Positions 18,663-28,997 of a stretch of 64,000 bases of DNA are shown here, piece after piece. The notes below the pieces were generated by a model. It searched no databases. It saw only the letters and a list, made by a program, of their open reading frames with translations, and had not been told where the DNA came from. The stretch is from Methanobacterium bryantii. Lineage in GTDB: Archaea; Methanobacteriota; Methanobacteria; Methanobacteriales; Methanobacteriaceae. The position numbers and the translations under genes were made by a program. The DNA lies in the NCBI RefSeq assembly GCF_002287175.1, contig NZ_LMVM01000039.1, positions 124,001-188,000 on the forward strand. The letters run 5' to 3'. The first letter of the stretch is position 1. Each line of letters begins with the position of its first letter.

Positions 18663-19466
18663 ATGGATACAAAAAACATCGCAATTATTGCAGTCATAGC
18701 CGTTGTAATTATAGTTGCAGGCATATATGCAAGCGGCGTCTTAACAGGCGGGAACAGTGCAAGCGGAAATATCACTGTTTTAGCTGGCGCAGGCACTATG
18801 AAAGCTATGAACGAATTAAAAACGAATTTTGAAAAAGAACATCCGGGTACAACAGTTAATATACAATACGGCAACAGTGGAGAGCTTTTTGCAACATTAA
18901 GCTCCCAAAAAAGTGCAGACATGGTAGTTCCAGGAGACCTGACATTTATGGACAATGCTAAAAGTAAAGGTTACATCGATAACAGTACCGTTAAACCGAT
19001 AGTATACCACATACCAGTCATAGCAGTCCAGAAAGGAAACCCTAAAAATATAACTTCTGTAAAAGACCTGGGTAAATCTGGAATTAAAGTTGCTTTAGGA
19101 GATACCAACGGTACCGCTGTCGGTAAACAGAGTATAAAAATACTCAATAAAACAGGCGACTTAGTTGCAGTTAAAAGTAATGTTGTTGTCTATGCACCTA
19201 CTGTAAACCAGCTCTTAACCTACCTCACATCAGGCCAGGTTGATGCAGCTATAGTAACAGAAGATATAGCAAATGCAAGTGCTTCTGAAGGTAAAATCGA
19301 AATAATACAGATTCCAGAGGACCAGAATTCCATTGCTACCATTGGTGTTGGTTTAACCACTTTCACTAAAAATAAGGACCTTGCTATGCAGTTTGAAGAC
19401 TACATAACCTCCTCTAATGGTCTGGCAGTATGGGAGAAAAACGGATTTAAACCTGTAGATCAATAA
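18663..19466 (+). CDS. modA: Molybdate-type ABC transporter binding protein
   Basis: The 267-residue protein has a membrane anchor (about 7-28) and a ModA-like fold: ITVLAGAGTMKAMNEL, YGNSGELFATL, SADMVVPGD, and a hinge region VKDLGKSGIKVALGD. ATG 18663 follows AGGAGG; a longer reading to 18537 has no ribosome site. Together with the next two genes it makes a second complete oxyanion transporter beside wtpABC. It is similar to ModA but the exact anion (molybdate, tungstate or another) is inferred. Confidence 0.82.
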   Translation: MDTKNIAIIAVIAVVIIVAGIYASGVLTGGNSASGNITVLAGAGTMKAMNELKTNFEKEHPGTTVNIQYGNSGELFATLSSQKSADMVVPGDLTFMDNAKSKGYIDNSTVKPIVYHIPVIAVQKGNPKNITSVKDLGKSGIKVALGDTNGTAVGKQSIKILNKTGDLVAVKSNVVVYAPTVNQLLTYLTSGQVDAAIVTEDIANASASEGKIEIIQIPEDQNSIATIGVGLTTFTKNKDLAMQFEDYITSSNGLAVWEKNGFKPVDQ

Positions 19467-19514
19467 ATAGAGGACATCAAGCTTTATAAACCAGTAAAAC
19501 GATACAGTGATTAC

Positions 19515-20297
19515 ATGAAAAGCAAGCTTGAGATAACCTTTATTTCCATTTCTTTTATTTTTACTGCACTTTTATTCATAATTATAGGCAGCCTTTTTTT
19601 TATGCCATCATTACAAGGATTCATTCAGTCTCTTTTTTCAGAAGAAATGGCAACTGCATTTAAACTAACCTTATCTACATCCGTAATAGCAGCGTTAAGC
19701 GTGATATTAATAGCTGTGCCCACTGCTTATTCACTGTCCAGATATAAGTTTCCACTTAAAAATATAGTGAAAAGTATTTTAGACCTTCCCATGGCATTTC
19801 CAGAAATTATTTTAGGTATAGCACTGCTGATGCTCTTTGGAAACAATTTATTTGGAAATTTCCTGCAGAACCTTGGTATAAATATCGTTTTCACCACAAC
19901 AGGGATAATCATAGCCCAATTCTTTGTTGCATTTCCCTATGCTGTAAGAATAATTTACTCTACATTTAACTACATCAACCCCCGATATGAACTGGTTTCC
20001 AGAAGTTTAGGGTACGGAGAATTCGAAACCTTTAAAAATATAACCCTTCCCCTTGCTAAAAGTGGAATATTCGCAGCATTAGTTGTTACAATTGCCCGAT
20101 GCATAGGAACATTTGCCGCGGTCCTCCTGGTAGGCGGTGGAACGTACCTGAGAACTGAAACATTACCAATTGCTATTTACTACAATTTATCACTTGGAAA
20201 TATAGATATGGCCATAACAGCAAGCATAATACTTATATTAATATCATTTGCAGCCATATTCGTGCTGGAAAAATATGCAAACGAAAATACAGGATGA
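19515..20297 (+). CDS. modB: Molybdate-type ABC transporter permease
   Basis: The 260-residue protein has six membrane helices and a permease loop SRSLGYGEFETFKNITLPLAKSGI. DLPMAFPEIILGIALLMLF corresponds to the ModB/CysT family core. The start ATG follows CAGTGATTAC. The ATPase gene begins four bases after its stop. Confidence 0.83.
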   Translation: MKSKLEITFISISFIFTALLFIIIGSLFFMPSLQGFIQSLFSEEMATAFKLTLSTSVIAALSVILIAVPTAYSLSRYKFPLKNIVKSILDLPMAFPEIILGIALLMLFGNNLFGNFLQNLGINIVFTTTGIIIAQFFVAFPYAVRIIYSTFNYINPRYELVSRSLGYGEFETFKNITLPLAKSGIFAALVVTIARCIGTFAAVLLVGGGTYLRTETLPIAIYYNLSLGNIDMAITASIILILISFAAIFVLEKYANENTG

Positions 20298-20301
20298 TCC
20301 A

Positions 20302-21387
20302 ATGTTTTTAGAAGTTCAAAATTTGAGTGTTGATCTCGGAGAATTTTACCTTGACAATGTGAATTTAAGTCTGGATAAAAACAGTTACATGGTGATTATC
20401 GGCCCAACTGGTTCAGGCAAATCTGTCCTCTTAGAAACAATTGCCGGATTTTACAGGGCAGAAGAAGGAAAAATATTCCTCGAAGGAAAAGAAATAACAG
20501 AGTTAAATCCTGAAAACCGTGGGATAAGTATAGTTTATCAGGATTATGTACTTTTTCCCCATATGAACATCTTTGAAAATATATCCTATGGATTAAAGAA
20601 AAAAACAAATGATAAAGAAATAATAAAATCTAAAGTTTTAAAGATGGCTAAACTCCTTAAAATTGATCATCTTTTACATAGGAATCCTGATACCTTAAGC
20701 GGCGGCGAAAAACAGAGAACTGCCATTGCAAGATCCCTTATTATCGAACCACGAGTACTGCTTATGGATGAGCCATTCAGCGCCGTTGATGTAAGTACCC
20801 ATGCCTACCTTACGAAGCTAATTAAAAATGTAATAGCAGACTATGGAACCACATGTATCCATGTAACTCATAACTTTAATGATGTCTGGAACTTAGCTGA
20901 TAAGGTGGCAGTTATGAAAGAAGGTAAAATTCTTCAACAGGATATACCCACAGAAGTATTTTCAAAACCTTCCCACAATTTTGTTGCAGACTTCGTAGGT
21001 ATACACAATATTTTTGAAGGCAAAATCATCGAAAAAGAAGGGTCTCTAACTAAAATAAAGTTAGATTCAGATTTAATTATATACAGTTCAGATTCATCTG
21101 AAGATTCAGGTAAAATTTTGGTAGGTATAAGACCAGAAAATGTTATTTTTTCAAATGAAACCTTTGTTTCTTCTGTTCAAAATCAGATTAAGGGAGTTGT
21201 AAACGAAATTGTAAAAGTTGGCCCTATAGTCTGGATAGAAGTTAAAATAGGGGAAATTAACTTTAAAGGGATTTTAACCCCAAATTCATGTGAAAAATTA
21301 AAGATTAAGAAAGGGAAAAACATCTATTTAAGTTTTAAATCTGTTAATGTCAAAATAATTGATAAAAAGGAGTTCTATACTCCATAA
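20302..21387 (+). CDS. modC: Molybdate-type ABC transporter ATP-binding protein
   Basis: The 361-residue protein has Walker A (GPTGSGKS), Q-loop (VYQDYVLFPH), signature [15 protein letters not shown], Walker B (VLLMDEPFSAVD) and a C-terminal TOBE-like domain (about 290-355). ATG 20302 is preferred to the upstream 20248 start because the latter lies inside modB with no ribosome site. Two ATPases of this class in one locus suggest different affinities or different anions. Confidence 0.83.
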   Translation: MFLEVQNLSVDLGEFYLDNVNLSLDKNSYMVIIGPTGSGKSVLLETIAGFYRAEEGKIFLEGKEITELNPENRGISIVYQDYVLFPHMNIFENISYGLKKKTNDKEIIKSKVLKMAKLLKIDHLLHRNPDTLSGGEKQRTAIARSLIIEPRVLLMDEPFSAVDVSTHAYLTKLIKNVIADYGTTCIHVTHNFNDVWNLADKVAVMKEGKILQQDIPTEVFSKPSHNFVADFVGIHNIFEGKIIEKEGSLTKIKLDSDLIIYSSDSSEDSGKILVGIRPENVIFSNETFVSSVQNQIKGVVNEIVKVGPIVWIEVKIGEINFKGILTPNSCEKLKIKKGKNIYLSFKSVNVKIIDKKEFYTP

Positions 21388-21411
21388 TTAATTTAATTAT
21401 TAAAGTGCTAA

Positions 21412-21720
<309 letters not shown>

Positions 21721-21770
21721 AAAAATCACCTCTTACTAAGGCCAATATTCATTAAAATATGTGTGTACTC

Positions 21771-22070
21771 TTATTTTAAAGTTTCTTCAATAACAATTAT
21801 AACAAGTTCATCGTCGGTTTTGGTATGTCGAATTTCCAAAATATCATCTTTAATCTGTGTTAAATCAAGATGGACTGTATCATTTAATAATTCGCCCATT
21901 AATTGGAGGGTGAGGTTTAAGCTTTCATCTTCTTCATCTTCTTCTATATCCAGAACTTCTCCCGGTACATACACCATATTATACGAAATTTCCAGAATAT
22001 CATACTGTTTGACTTCATTTTTGACGTAGTCTACAACGTCATTGGCACTCAATATTATTTCAGTTTCCAT
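21771..22070 (-). CDS. Small protein, paralogue of the preceding gene
   Basis: The 99-residue acidic protein is not recognised. It aligns along its length with the neighbour: VVDYVKNEVKQYDILEISYNMVY, PGEV, an acidic insert EEDEEDES, and LDLTQIKDDILEIRHT. ATG 22070 follows AGTGAT; a longer frame to 22169 begins in low-complexity DNA. Probably the first gene of a two-gene unit. It lies between the fwd operon end and the mod operon end. Confidence 0.65.
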   Translation of the reverse strand: METEIILSANDVVDYVKNEVKQYDILEISYNMVYVPGEVLDIEEDEEDESLNLTLQLMGELLNDTVHLDLTQIKDDILEIRHTKTDDELVIIVIEETLK

Positions 22071-22166
22071 GATTATCACTTGATCTTTCTGTAAAATAAA
22101 AGTTTCTAAAAGTTTTAATTTTAAAAAGTAGTCATATATTTTCAAAAAAAAGAAAAAAACGACCAG

Positions 22167-22262
22167 CAAAAATTAAAAATTTTCACCGGTCCCTCGAAAA
22201 TGAGTTTTCAGGGCCCTTGAAAACTCTTGAAATTATAAATTTCAAATTACTTTCGAGTAGTC
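22167..22262. repeat. Palindromic cluster after the fwd operon
   Basis: Several short inverted repeats stand together, including AAAATT-AAA-AATTTT (around 22170), GAAAAT-GAG-TTTTC (22197) and TTGAAATT-ATA-AATTTCAA (22227). They resemble the three-base-loop hairpins elsewhere and lie just after fwdC, where they may end fwd transcription. Confidence 0.45.
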
Positions 22263-22265
22263 GAA

Positions 22266-23075
22266 CTAGAGTTTATCCCTGTTCTTTTCAGCATTTAGCC
22301 ATAATCGGCCTTTTCCGTTTAAAGCGATGTCACCGATGTATTTTATGTATTTCCCAGATAAAACTTCTCCTTCAATTTCAGGATCGTCGTATATACCTTC
22401 CTGGGTAAATCCTTCCAGTAAACGACCGAGTTCTCCGTTAACAACGATGTCACCGTTTTTCATCTGTCCACCAGGCCATCTGGTTACATCACCATCAATC
22501 TGGATGTAACCTTTAGTCATGTGGATACCTGCGAGAATATCACAGTTTCCTTTAACGATTATTTTACCACCGGATAAACATTCACCGAGCTGTTTACCAG
22601 CGTTTCCGTGGAGGGTTATGGTTCCTCCACTCATTCCTCTCCAGTCACCAATATATGATGATCCACAGAATTCTCTGGTATTCCCTGTGATGGTGAGGGA
22701 TCCTCCCCTCATTTCTCTACCGGCATAGCTGTCTGCATTTCCGTTAACTGTGATGGAACCTCCTTCCATCTCAGCTCCGCAGTGTAAATCCGCGTCTCCG
22801 TTAACTATGATTTCACCTGCACTCATTTTGCTACCGATGTATTTTACTCTGCCACAATCTCCGTTTATGACCATTTTTACATCGTCAGCACTTTCAGCAT
22901 CTCCTTCCACTTCTATAGTGAAGTAGTCTGTGAGTGGGAATCTTGAGTTTCCAATTGGCACCATATACTTTTCAAAGTCTGCTTTTTCCCAAGTGTATAC
23001 TTCATCTGGAATTATTTCATCGAATTCCAGTGCTATTGGGGAAGTCTTTATTTGATCTAAAGTTATTGTTTTCAA
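22266..23075 (-). CDS. fwdC: Formylmethanofuran dehydrogenase subunit C
   Basis: The 269-residue protein is made largely of the glutamate-synthase-like beta-helix repeats GGxIxVxGxA (for example [34 protein letters not shown]). FwdC helps hold the formylmethanofuran dehydrogenase complex and the methanofuran site. A TTG start at 23075 (KTITLDQI) is proposed, six bases after GGGGTG; the GTG at 23084 is part of that ribosome site. It is the last gene of the fwd operon, 12 bases after fwdA. Confidence 0.92.
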   Translation of the reverse strand: MKTITLDQIKTSPIALEFDEIIPDEVYTWEKADFEKYMVPIGNSRFPLTDYFTIEVEGDAESADDVKMVINGDCGRVKYIGSKMSAGEIIVNGDADLHCGAEMEGGSITVNGNADSYAGREMRGGSLTITGNTREFCGSSYIGDWRGMSGGTITLHGNAGKQLGECLSGGKIIVKGNCDILAGIHMTKGYIQIDGDVTRWPGGQMKNGDIVVNGELGRLLEGFTQEGIYDDPEIEGEVLSGKYIKYIGDIALNGKGRLWLNAEKNRDKL

Positions 23076-23087
23076 GCTTAACACCCC

Positions 23088-24800
23088 TTATTTACTTGCT
23101 TGATTAATTGTTGTTTCAATTGGGTTAGGTAAATATTTGTCATATACCTGATAGTTTTCAAATTTAATTGAATAATATCTGGTAAAGTCAGGCATTACCC
23201 TTTCCATTACTGATTTTTCTTCTTCTTCTAATCCTTTTACGTTGGTCCATAAAGTCTGGCTTGGTTTGATACTTACAACTTCACCATCTTTGACTAAGAT
23301 TTGACCATCTTTAATTGTGTACATTGCAGCACCGAATGCTTTTTCTATTGCTGCAGGGTCTTTAGATGGGTCTATGTCAAATGGATTAATATCGTATACA
23401 GCTATGTCTGCGTTGTAACCAGGTGTGAGTTCACCTCTGTCCTGATATCCGTAGATTTTAGCTGGTCCTGCCCTGGTGATGATTGCTATTTCATTGAAGT
23501 CGTATTCCCTGTCAATGGTTGCGAGTGCGGTTCTTCTGTGAGACCATGGGTGGACTTCTTTGTTGTCCATCATTTCATTTCTTCTTTCGCTGCTCATTAA
23601 CCAGGAGATAATTCTTGGGTATCTTATGAATGGACCTGCGTTAGGGTGGTCAGTTGTTAAACAAACTTGCCATGGATCTTTGACTCCCATGAATAACTCT
23701 AATCCAACAGCCCACTGGAAAGCTGAAACTGGAGCTTTTGGTGAGTAAATACATGGTACAATACCAGATGCTGTTTCCAGCTCAATATCCTTGTTAGCCC
23801 ATTTGAGACCATTCAGCTGGTGTAAATCAAATTCAAATGGAGCATCAGCTGTCATGGTTGTGGTTTCGTCAAGGGTTATCTGCCCAACGTCCATTGTTAC
23901 ATGTTTGTTTTTGTTTATGTAATCTGTAACATAATCTGCACCAGATTCAACATCTCTCCAGCTTGTACCCGCGTATGAGTGGAACTGAGCGTGAGTTATG
24001 TGGACAGTCTGGTTTCTGACAGGTGAGTTTTTCTCAACGTCTTTGACAATGTCTAAAGATCCTATAGTTGTTGGGTAGTTTCCTGGGTGTCCTAAGTTGT
24101 TAGGGTGTATGTGTATTGAATGTGGCAGTCCTAACTTTTCGTTAGCTTTTGCAAGCGCAGTTATTACTTCTCTGGAAGTTACGTCCCAGTATGGAGCAGG
24201 GTCGTCAATTCCATGTACGTTCATACCCCATCCCCATGCTTCACTTCCACATGGGTTAACTATTTTTACACCGTAACATTTGGTGAGTTTTAACCATGAA
24301 GAGATGAATGCTGCAAGTTCATCTATTTTACCTTCTTTAGCAAACTGCATTACAAACCAGTTGTTACCAAAGAGAGCGAGTGGAGTAATGTCTAAGTTAG
24401 GTATAGCCATTATTTCTTCGTGAGTGTGTTTAGCTTCTAGTGGAGGTACAGCTGCTTCTGTTACTGTTCCGTATCCCATTCTAGAGTATCTGTATCCAGT
24501 TGCAGGACAGCTTGGTATGGAAAATCCACTTTCTGATCTTGCTACACCTTTTTTACCAGTTACACCTTTTCTTGAATCTTCAGGTCTGTATAACCTACCT
24601 ACAACAAGTTTTGGTCCTGCTACGTGAGCGTGAGGATCAATTCCTGCAGGCATTACAATTTTGTCAGTTACGTCAATTACTTTAGCATCAGAAGAGACGT
24701 TGTCAACGATTTTTCCATCCTTGAACATTACGTCTTTCTTTTCTCCTGCTATCTTGTTGGCAGGGTCGTAAACAATACCATTTTTAAGTATGTATTCCAT
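23088..24800 (-). CDS. fwdA: Formylmethanofuran dehydrogenase subunit A (amidohydrolase)
   Basis: The 570-residue amidohydrolase-like subunit has the metal-binding HAHVAG near residue 57, a lysine-containing segment around [12 protein letters not shown], histidines in [11 protein letters not shown] and [12 protein letters not shown], and DHPN further on. It joins formate and methanofuran using a binuclear zinc centre in the known enzyme, after FwdB has reduced CO2 to formate. The ATG follows AGGTGATTTC. The gene order here is D-B-A-C. Confidence 0.94.
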   Translation of the reverse strand: MEYILKNGIVYDPANKIAGEKKDVMFKDGKIVDNVSSDAKVIDVTDKIVMPAGIDPHAHVAGPKLVVGRLYRPEDSRKGVTGKKGVARSESGFSIPSCPATGYRYSRMGYGTVTEAAVPPLEAKHTHEEIMAIPNLDITPLALFGNNWFVMQFAKEGKIDELAAFISSWLKLTKCYGVKIVNPCGSEAWGWGMNVHGIDDPAPYWDVTSREVITALAKANEKLGLPHSIHIHPNNLGHPGNYPTTIGSLDIVKDVEKNSPVRNQTVHITHAQFHSYAGTSWRDVESGADYVTDYINKNKHVTMDVGQITLDETTTMTADAPFEFDLHQLNGLKWANKDIELETASGIVPCIYSPKAPVSAFQWAVGLELFMGVKDPWQVCLTTDHPNAGPFIRYPRIISWLMSSERRNEMMDNKEVHPWSHRRTALATIDREYDFNEIAIITRAGPAKIYGYQDRGELTPGYNADIAVYDINPFDIDPSKDPAAIEKAFGAAMYTIKDGQILVKDGEVVSIKPSQTLWTNVKGLEEEEKSVMERVMPDFTRYYSIKFENYQVYDKYLPNPIETTINQASK

Positions 24801-24808
24801 GAAATCAC

Positions 24809-26185
24809 CTATTTAGCTAAAGCTCCTTCTTCAGATTGTGAAGTTCCTTGCTCAGCTTTGATTTTTTTAACTCTTTCTAATAATTCTTTTACGATCCATT
24901 CGTCGTCTCTGCAAGTTTCAGGTTTGTCTATAGCTTTTTTCATGTAGATTGGAACACCGTCCATCCTATAACTGGTACCAGCAGCTTCCACACCTATGAA
25001 TGATCCTGGAAGTACTACATCTGCTATTTCAGTTGATGGTCCCCAGTGGATATCTATCTGTATAACTGGAATTTCTGCAAGGTGTTTTACAGCTCCTCCA
25101 GGGTAGTGTGCTCCTGGATCTGCAGCTATTACCATGAATACATCACATTCTTTCCTTGTTAAGAGATCTATGGTGTTGGTTTCCCCGTTCATGTATCTCT
25201 GGTATCCTCTTGAGAAGTCGACACCGTATGGGAATCCAGTTTCATAAGACATGAAAATATTGAACCCGTTAACATTGAAGTGACCCCTCATAGGCATCAG
25301 TACCCATTTAGAGTATTTGTTTAAGTCAGCTATCATTTGAATAGCTATGTCAATGTTTCTCTGTTTGGATAAAGTATGTGTTAAACCTAAACCGAAGTAA
25401 AGTGTACCGAATTGAGCATTTTTCATTTTTTCGGCTAATTCATATATGTCTTCTTTAGGTATACCTGAGATTACATCTTTTTTGAGTTTTTTACCTTTTA
25501 AAACTGCTCTTATAGCGTTATAGAACTCGTAATCACCGTTTTGTTCAAACCCAATCCATACATCAGACATTTTAGCTGTGTCACTGTATTTAGGGTCCAT
25601 TGTAACAACAGTTCTGTCGTATCTTCCCCTTGGCCTGAAGTATCCTCGTGGGAAAGTACTGTATCTAGCCATGTGTCTTGGGTGAGAGTTCATAGCATTA
25701 CTTCCAGTGTAAACAACCATGTCTGCACGGTTTTTACCTTCTCCAAGGGTGAAAATAGGGTATCCTACATTCTGAACTGCCTGAATAGAAGGACCGTGGC
25801 AAATAGTTGCCTGGTTGTCTAAGACAGCTCCTACTAATTCACCAAGTTCGAGACCATAATGCATGGTTTCAATTGAAGTTTCACTCCAACCGTAGAATAC
25901 AGGTCTTACAGCTCCAGCTATAAGTTCTGCAGCTTTATCTAAAGCAGCATCCCAGTCAACTTCTTCAAGTTCACCTTCTTCATTCCTTATCATTGGTACT
26001 AATAATCTCTGATCCATATCTTCCATAATCTTACTAGCACCTAGTCTGCAAGCATGTCTTACTGCAACAACATGCCCATCTTTAACTAAATAATCTAAAT
26101 CGTCACAGTTACATCCGCAAAAAGCGCAAGTACAGTTTTCTACGATTTCATCGTAGTCTGTTATTGGTTCTTCGTAATTTGCCAT
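24809..26185 (-). CDS. fwdB: Formylmethanofuran dehydrogenase subunit B (W/Mo catalytic subunit)
   Basis: The 458-residue subunit has a Cys-rich N terminus ([10 protein letters not shown], residues 18-27, and Cys46) for an iron-sulfur cluster and a molybdopterin-oxidoreductase body. [10 protein letters not shown] (Cys129) matches the cysteine that binds the metal in FwdB/FdhA enzymes; it is Cys, not selenocysteine. It reduces CO2 to formate. Whether tungsten or molybdenum is used cannot be told from the sequence. It starts after AAGGAGG and ends nine bases before fwdA. Confidence 0.93.
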   Translation of the reverse strand: MANYEEPITDYDEIVENCTCAFCGCNCDDLDYLVKDGHVVAVRHACRLGASKIMEDMDQRLLVPMIRNEEGELEEVDWDAALDKAAELIAGAVRPVFYGWSETSIETMHYGLELGELVGAVLDNQATICHGPSIQAVQNVGYPIFTLGEGKNRADMVVYTGSNAMNSHPRHMARYSTFPRGYFRPRGRYDRTVVTMDPKYSDTAKMSDVWIGFEQNGDYEFYNAIRAVLKGKKLKKDVISGIPKEDIYELAEKMKNAQFGTLYFGLGLTHTLSKQRNIDIAIQMIADLNKYSKWVLMPMRGHFNVNGFNIFMSYETGFPYGVDFSRGYQRYMNGETNTIDLLTRKECDVFMVIAADPGAHYPGGAVKHLAEIPVIQIDIHWGPSTEIADVVLPGSFIGVEAAGTSYRMDGVPIYMKKAIDKPETCRDDEWIVKELLERVKKIKAEQGTSQSEEGALAK

Positions 26186-26198
26186 TTATGTAACCTCC

Positions 26199-26735
26199 TT
26201 ATAATTTCTTGTAGACCGGCATCTCTCCAAGTGAAGTAAGTTTGGCGATGCTTTCTTCATCCTTATTGCCGACGTATTTTTTGTAGGTTGCTCTCATAAG
26301 GTCAGCCATTAATAAAACGTCTTCTTCAGATTTTTCAACTGTACACATGATCCCTTTGTATGTAGGGTCACAGCAGCAGTAGGTCTCAGGGCTTGTTACT
26401 ACATTTGCCCATGGTCCTTTTGGTATAAATATTGTGCCTTCATGAGGAGCATCCCTTGAGTGAGCAGCGAATACAATTACTTCTCCCCAGTCAGAAACTA
26501 CTTTCACATGTTCCCAGTTAGCGACGCCTAATTTAGCCATGTCTTTAGGGTCCATGTATGCTACTCCAGCAACTTTTCTGTATTCATCTTTAAGGGTAGA
26601 TCCTCTTTTTTTGCAAGCTCCTTGGTAAATGTCGGAACCTGTGTTAAGCATTACTTCTAATTTAGTTCGTTCTTTAGCAGTTGGTTCTTCAAATTTTACT
26701 ACTTTAGGAACGGCTGGTTTTTCTACATAAGTCAA
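26199..26735 (-). CDS. fwdD: Formylmethanofuran dehydrogenase subunit D
   Basis: The 178-residue protein has a molydopterin-dinucleotide-binding-like barrel ([54 protein letters not shown]). It completes the cofactor pocket of FwdB. It is longer than the roughly 130 residues usual for FwdD, with an extra C-terminal helix region (about 135-178). A TTG start at 26735 is proposed because GAGGTG lies six bases before it; the GTG at 26744 overlaps that site. Confidence 0.88.
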   Translation of the reverse strand: MTYVEKPAVPKVVKFEEPTAKERTKLEVMLNTGSDIYQGACKKRGSTLKDEYRKVAGVAYMDPKDMAKLGVANWEHVKVVSDWGEVIVFAAHSRDAPHEGTIFIPKGPWANVVTSPETYCCCDPTYKGIMCTVEKSEEDVLLMADLMRATYKKYVGNKDEESIAKLTSLGEMPVYKKL

Positions 26736-26745
26736 ATTTAACACC

Positions 26746-26976
26746 TCATTCTAGCCAGATTGCATCTGTAGGACAGAATACTTGGCAGGTACCACATTTT
26801 GTACAGCTATCTTTACTGAATAATTTGATTACTCCATTTTCAACCATCATAATTACGTCTTCGGTCTTAGGACCGTGTCCACCTGAAACTTCAGGACTGA
26901 TTGATGCATTTATTGGGCATGCGACTACACAAACACCGCATCCGAGACATTTGTCTTGGTTTACTTTAAGTTCCAT
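26746..26976 (-). CDS. fwdG: Formylmethanofuran dehydrogenase subunit G (2[4Fe-4S] ferredoxin)
   Basis: The 76-residue ferredoxin has two cluster motifs, [12 protein letters not shown] and [12 protein letters not shown]. It passes electrons between the polyferredoxin FwdF and the catalytic subunit. The ATG follows AGGTGATCA. It lies 18 bases after fwdF. Confidence 0.9.
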   Translation of the reverse strand: MELKVNQDKCLGCGVCVVACPINASISPEVSGGHGPKTEDVIMMVENGVIKLFSKDSCTKCGTCQVFCPTDAIWLE

Positions 26977-26994
26977 TTGATCACCTGTATGATT

Positions 26995-28035
26995 TTAAGT
27001 TTTTAAAGATTCTAATCTTTGTTGCCATGATTTGGATTTAGTAGGTGTGTAATTAACTGCAGTTCTTTTTACGTTTATAGCTTTTGTAGGACATACATTT
27101 GCACATGCTCCACAGTATATACAGAACTGTTCTTTTTTATCGATTTTATCGCCGATTTCAGCTGGTTTGGATGGTTTGTGGAACTCTAATACATCACATG
27201 GGCATATATCTACACATGCTCCACATGCTTCACATTTTTCTTCGTCAAATTCCAGTTCACCTTCGAATGGCTTTTCAACAGCTACTGCTTCTTTTGGACA
27301 GACATCTTCACACCATCCGCATCTTACACATGATTCTTCATCAATGATTGCTTTACCAGTGATTTCAGCTGCTTCTGGGCTGATTTCGTATTCACCGTAT
27401 GAACATGCTCTGCATGCTTCCATTATAGCATTTTCAGGACATGCACGTTTACATACGCCACAGTAAACACATTTTTCTTCATCTACTGATATTTCGAAGT
27501 CTTCAGGACCTTTTTGTTCAATGGTTATAGCATCTGCAGGGCACATTTCTTCACATACACCACAGTCTATACATTTTTCTTTGTTGATTTCAATTTCACC
27601 AGATACAAGTTTTGACCTGTCTGGGAGTACCCTTGCAACAGTTACTGCTTCCTGTGGACATGCTCTTTCACATGCTTTACAGTAAACACATGCATCATCA
27701 CTTATTTCTGCAGAAGATATGAGACGTGGGTAAGTTTCTATTTCTTTTATTGGTTTACCGTCTATTGTGAGATCTAATGCATCTACAGGGCATGCAACAT
27801 CACACATACCACAAAGTACACATTTATGTTCATCTATTGTTATTTTAGGCTCTTCAGCACCGGTCCTTACTATTGCACCAATGTCGCCGAGCTCTATTGC
27901 CTCTACTGGGCATATTTGTTCACAAATGCCGCAGCCAACACATGTTTCATTCTTGAATGACAGCTTTCTTTCTTCTTCAGCTGATCTTTCAATGTCGAAA
28001 TTTTTGGCTTTGACTTCTTTTACATTTGCAGCCAT
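26995..28035 (-). CDS. fwdF: Polyferredoxin FwdF with eight [4Fe-4S] motifs
   Basis: The 346-residue protein has eight CxxCxxCxxxCP motifs ([12 protein letters not shown] through [12 protein letters not shown]), plus a CRAC segment, giving about eight [4Fe-4S] clusters. It acts as the electron wire of the formylmethanofuran dehydrogenase complex. ATG 28035 follows GGAGG; a longer frame to 28107 would run into the hairpin repeats. The 123-base gap to the upstream regulator gene is filled with these hairpins. Confidence 0.93.
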   Translation of the reverse strand: MAANVKEVKAKNFDIERSAEEERKLSFKNETCVGCGICEQICPVEAIELGDIGAIVRTGAEEPKITIDEHKCVLCGMCDVACPVDALDLTIDGKPIKEIETYPRLISSAEISDDACVYCKACERACPQEAVTVARVLPDRSKLVSGEIEINKEKCIDCGVCEEMCPADAITIEQKGPEDFEISVDEEKCVYCGVCKRACPENAIMEACRACSYGEYEISPEAAEITGKAIIDEESCVRCGWCEDVCPKEAVAVEKPFEGELEFDEEKCEACGACVDICPCDVLEFHKPSKPAEIGDKIDKKEQFCIYCGACANVCPTKAINVKRTAVNYTPTKSKSWQQRLESLKT

Positions 28036-28199
28036 TATTTTTCCTCCAAAATTTATGCTATCAAAAATTTTGCTGTTCAGAAAATCTACGATTTTCCTCA
28101 AACTCAAAATTTTTCCAAATTTTGGGGTTCAGAAAATCCAAATCAAGGCTCACAAAAACTACGTTTTTGAGGGATTTGGATTTTCTTCAACCTCCAAAA
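28036..28199. repeat. Hairpin cluster between the regulator and fwdF
   Basis: Three-base-loop hairpins include AAAATC-TAC-GATTTT (28081-28095) and CAAAAAC-TAC-GTTTTTG (28153-28169); others with arms CAAAATTT/AAATTTTG lie between. They belong to the family at 9901-10180. The cluster lies in the fwdF leader, ends just before its ribosome site, and extends into the regulator gene: its stop codon and last residues (NPNPSKT) lie inside the repeat. Confidence 0.6.
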
Positions 28200-28638
28200 C
28201 TATTTTAATTGAATTAGTAGGACATTTTTCTTCACACATAAGACATCCACAACATGACTCAGAGTCTATCTGTGCTTTGAGATTATCCAACGATATGGCA
28301 TTCATCAAACATGTATCTACACAAAGCCCACAACCAATACATGAGTCCTTCACTTTTGCTCTGTATTTCTGGTTTAAACATGTCTTAACAATTGTTCTTG
28401 TTGTATCCATGTTTTCCAAAAGAGCACTTGTTAACTTCAGGAAGTCCTTTGGACAGAAACCTTTAATGAGTTCTGCTATCTCTATAGATCCCATAGATAT
28501 ATTTCTACCATTTAAATAATGAGAAAGTGTTGATCTGTCCATATCCAACATTTCTGATATCTCTCTCTGGCTGCGTCCCTCTCTAATGAGTTCTACTGCC
28601 GCTAAATATTTTAATCCTGAAGCAATGTGTTTTGGCAT
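28159..28638 (-). CDS. HTH-ferredoxin fusion regulator at the head of the fwd operon
   Basis: The 159-residue protein joins an N-terminal helix-turn-helix (about 15-45, RSQREISEMLDMDRSTLSHYL) to two ferredoxin-type cluster motifs, CIGCGLCVDTCLMNAI and CCGCLMCEEKCPTNSI. It should be a DNA-binding protein that senses redox state or iron-sulfur status. It is the first gene transcribed toward fwdFGDBAC, so it probably controls the operon and itself. Two similar palindromes (28650-28670 and 28725-28745) flank its TATA region. ATG 28638 is preferred; a GTG nine bases earlier overlaps the GGTG ribosome site. The last residues come from a hairpin repeat. In some methanogens a ferredoxin-like gene at this place is named fwdH; I do not claim equivalence. 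Confidence 0.78.
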   Translation of the reverse strand: MPKHIASGLKYLAAVELIREGRSQREISEMLDMDRSTLSHYLNGRNISMGSIEIAELIKGFCPKDFLKLTSALLENMDTTRTIVKTCLNQKYRAKVKDSCIGCGLCVDTCLMNAISLDNLKAQIDSESCCGCLMCEEKCPTNSIKIVLEVEENPNPSKT

Positions 28639-28649
28639 GATGGACACCT

Positions 28650-28670
28650 TGTGTATTGATTACACATCTT
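28650..28670 (-). promoter_or_regulatory. Palindromic operator A ahead of the fwd regulator
   Basis: TGTGTATTGATTACACA (28650-28666) has perfect six-base arms and is followed by TCTT. It lies 12 bases before the regulator start, downstream of the AT-rich TATA region (28676-28695), a repressor-like position. Confidence 0.55.
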
Positions 28671-28724
28671 GTTTCTATAAATATATATATTTCGACTAGG
28701 TAAATATAGCAAGTTATATATACT

Positions 28725-28745
28725 GATGTGTACTTGACACACATC
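28725..28745 (-). promoter_or_regulatory. Palindromic operator B between the fwd and moeA promoters
   Basis: GATGTGT and ACACATC pair perfectly across seven bases. The right arm and following TT repeat operator A (ACACATCTT). Seen from the fwd side it lies upstream of the TATA region, where an activator would sit. It is in the intergenic region shared with moeA, which is read the other way. Confidence 0.55.
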
Positions 28746-28997
28746 TTTACACTATAAAAATCACCCTCCATACGCATACTTTTTCAAAAAAACTGCATAC
28801 AATTAAAGCCCTTAAAATCCTTTAATTTTAAATTTCACGCCAGATAAAGCTTTTTTCCATACCTGCATTTTGAACCCGTTTTATGGTCATCATGATTTTA
28901 AAATTTAACAAAAATAACAACCTATTTGCACCAGCTTTTTCAAGACATATTAAAGGTTAAAAAAATAATCAATAATGATATTTAACTGGTGTCTATT
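28746..28997. other. Intergenic region before moeA
   Basis: No gene was found. It holds the start of moeA transcription (TATA-like words near 28900-28980) and the far side of operator B. Together with 28639-28745 it is the divergent control region between the fwd operon and moeA. Confidence 0.5.

Noticed and set aside
22327..28000. Frames on the plus strand opposite fwd genes
   Set aside because: They mirror ferredoxin-like and beta-helix codon patterns and have no ribosome sites; the minus-strand genes are certain.
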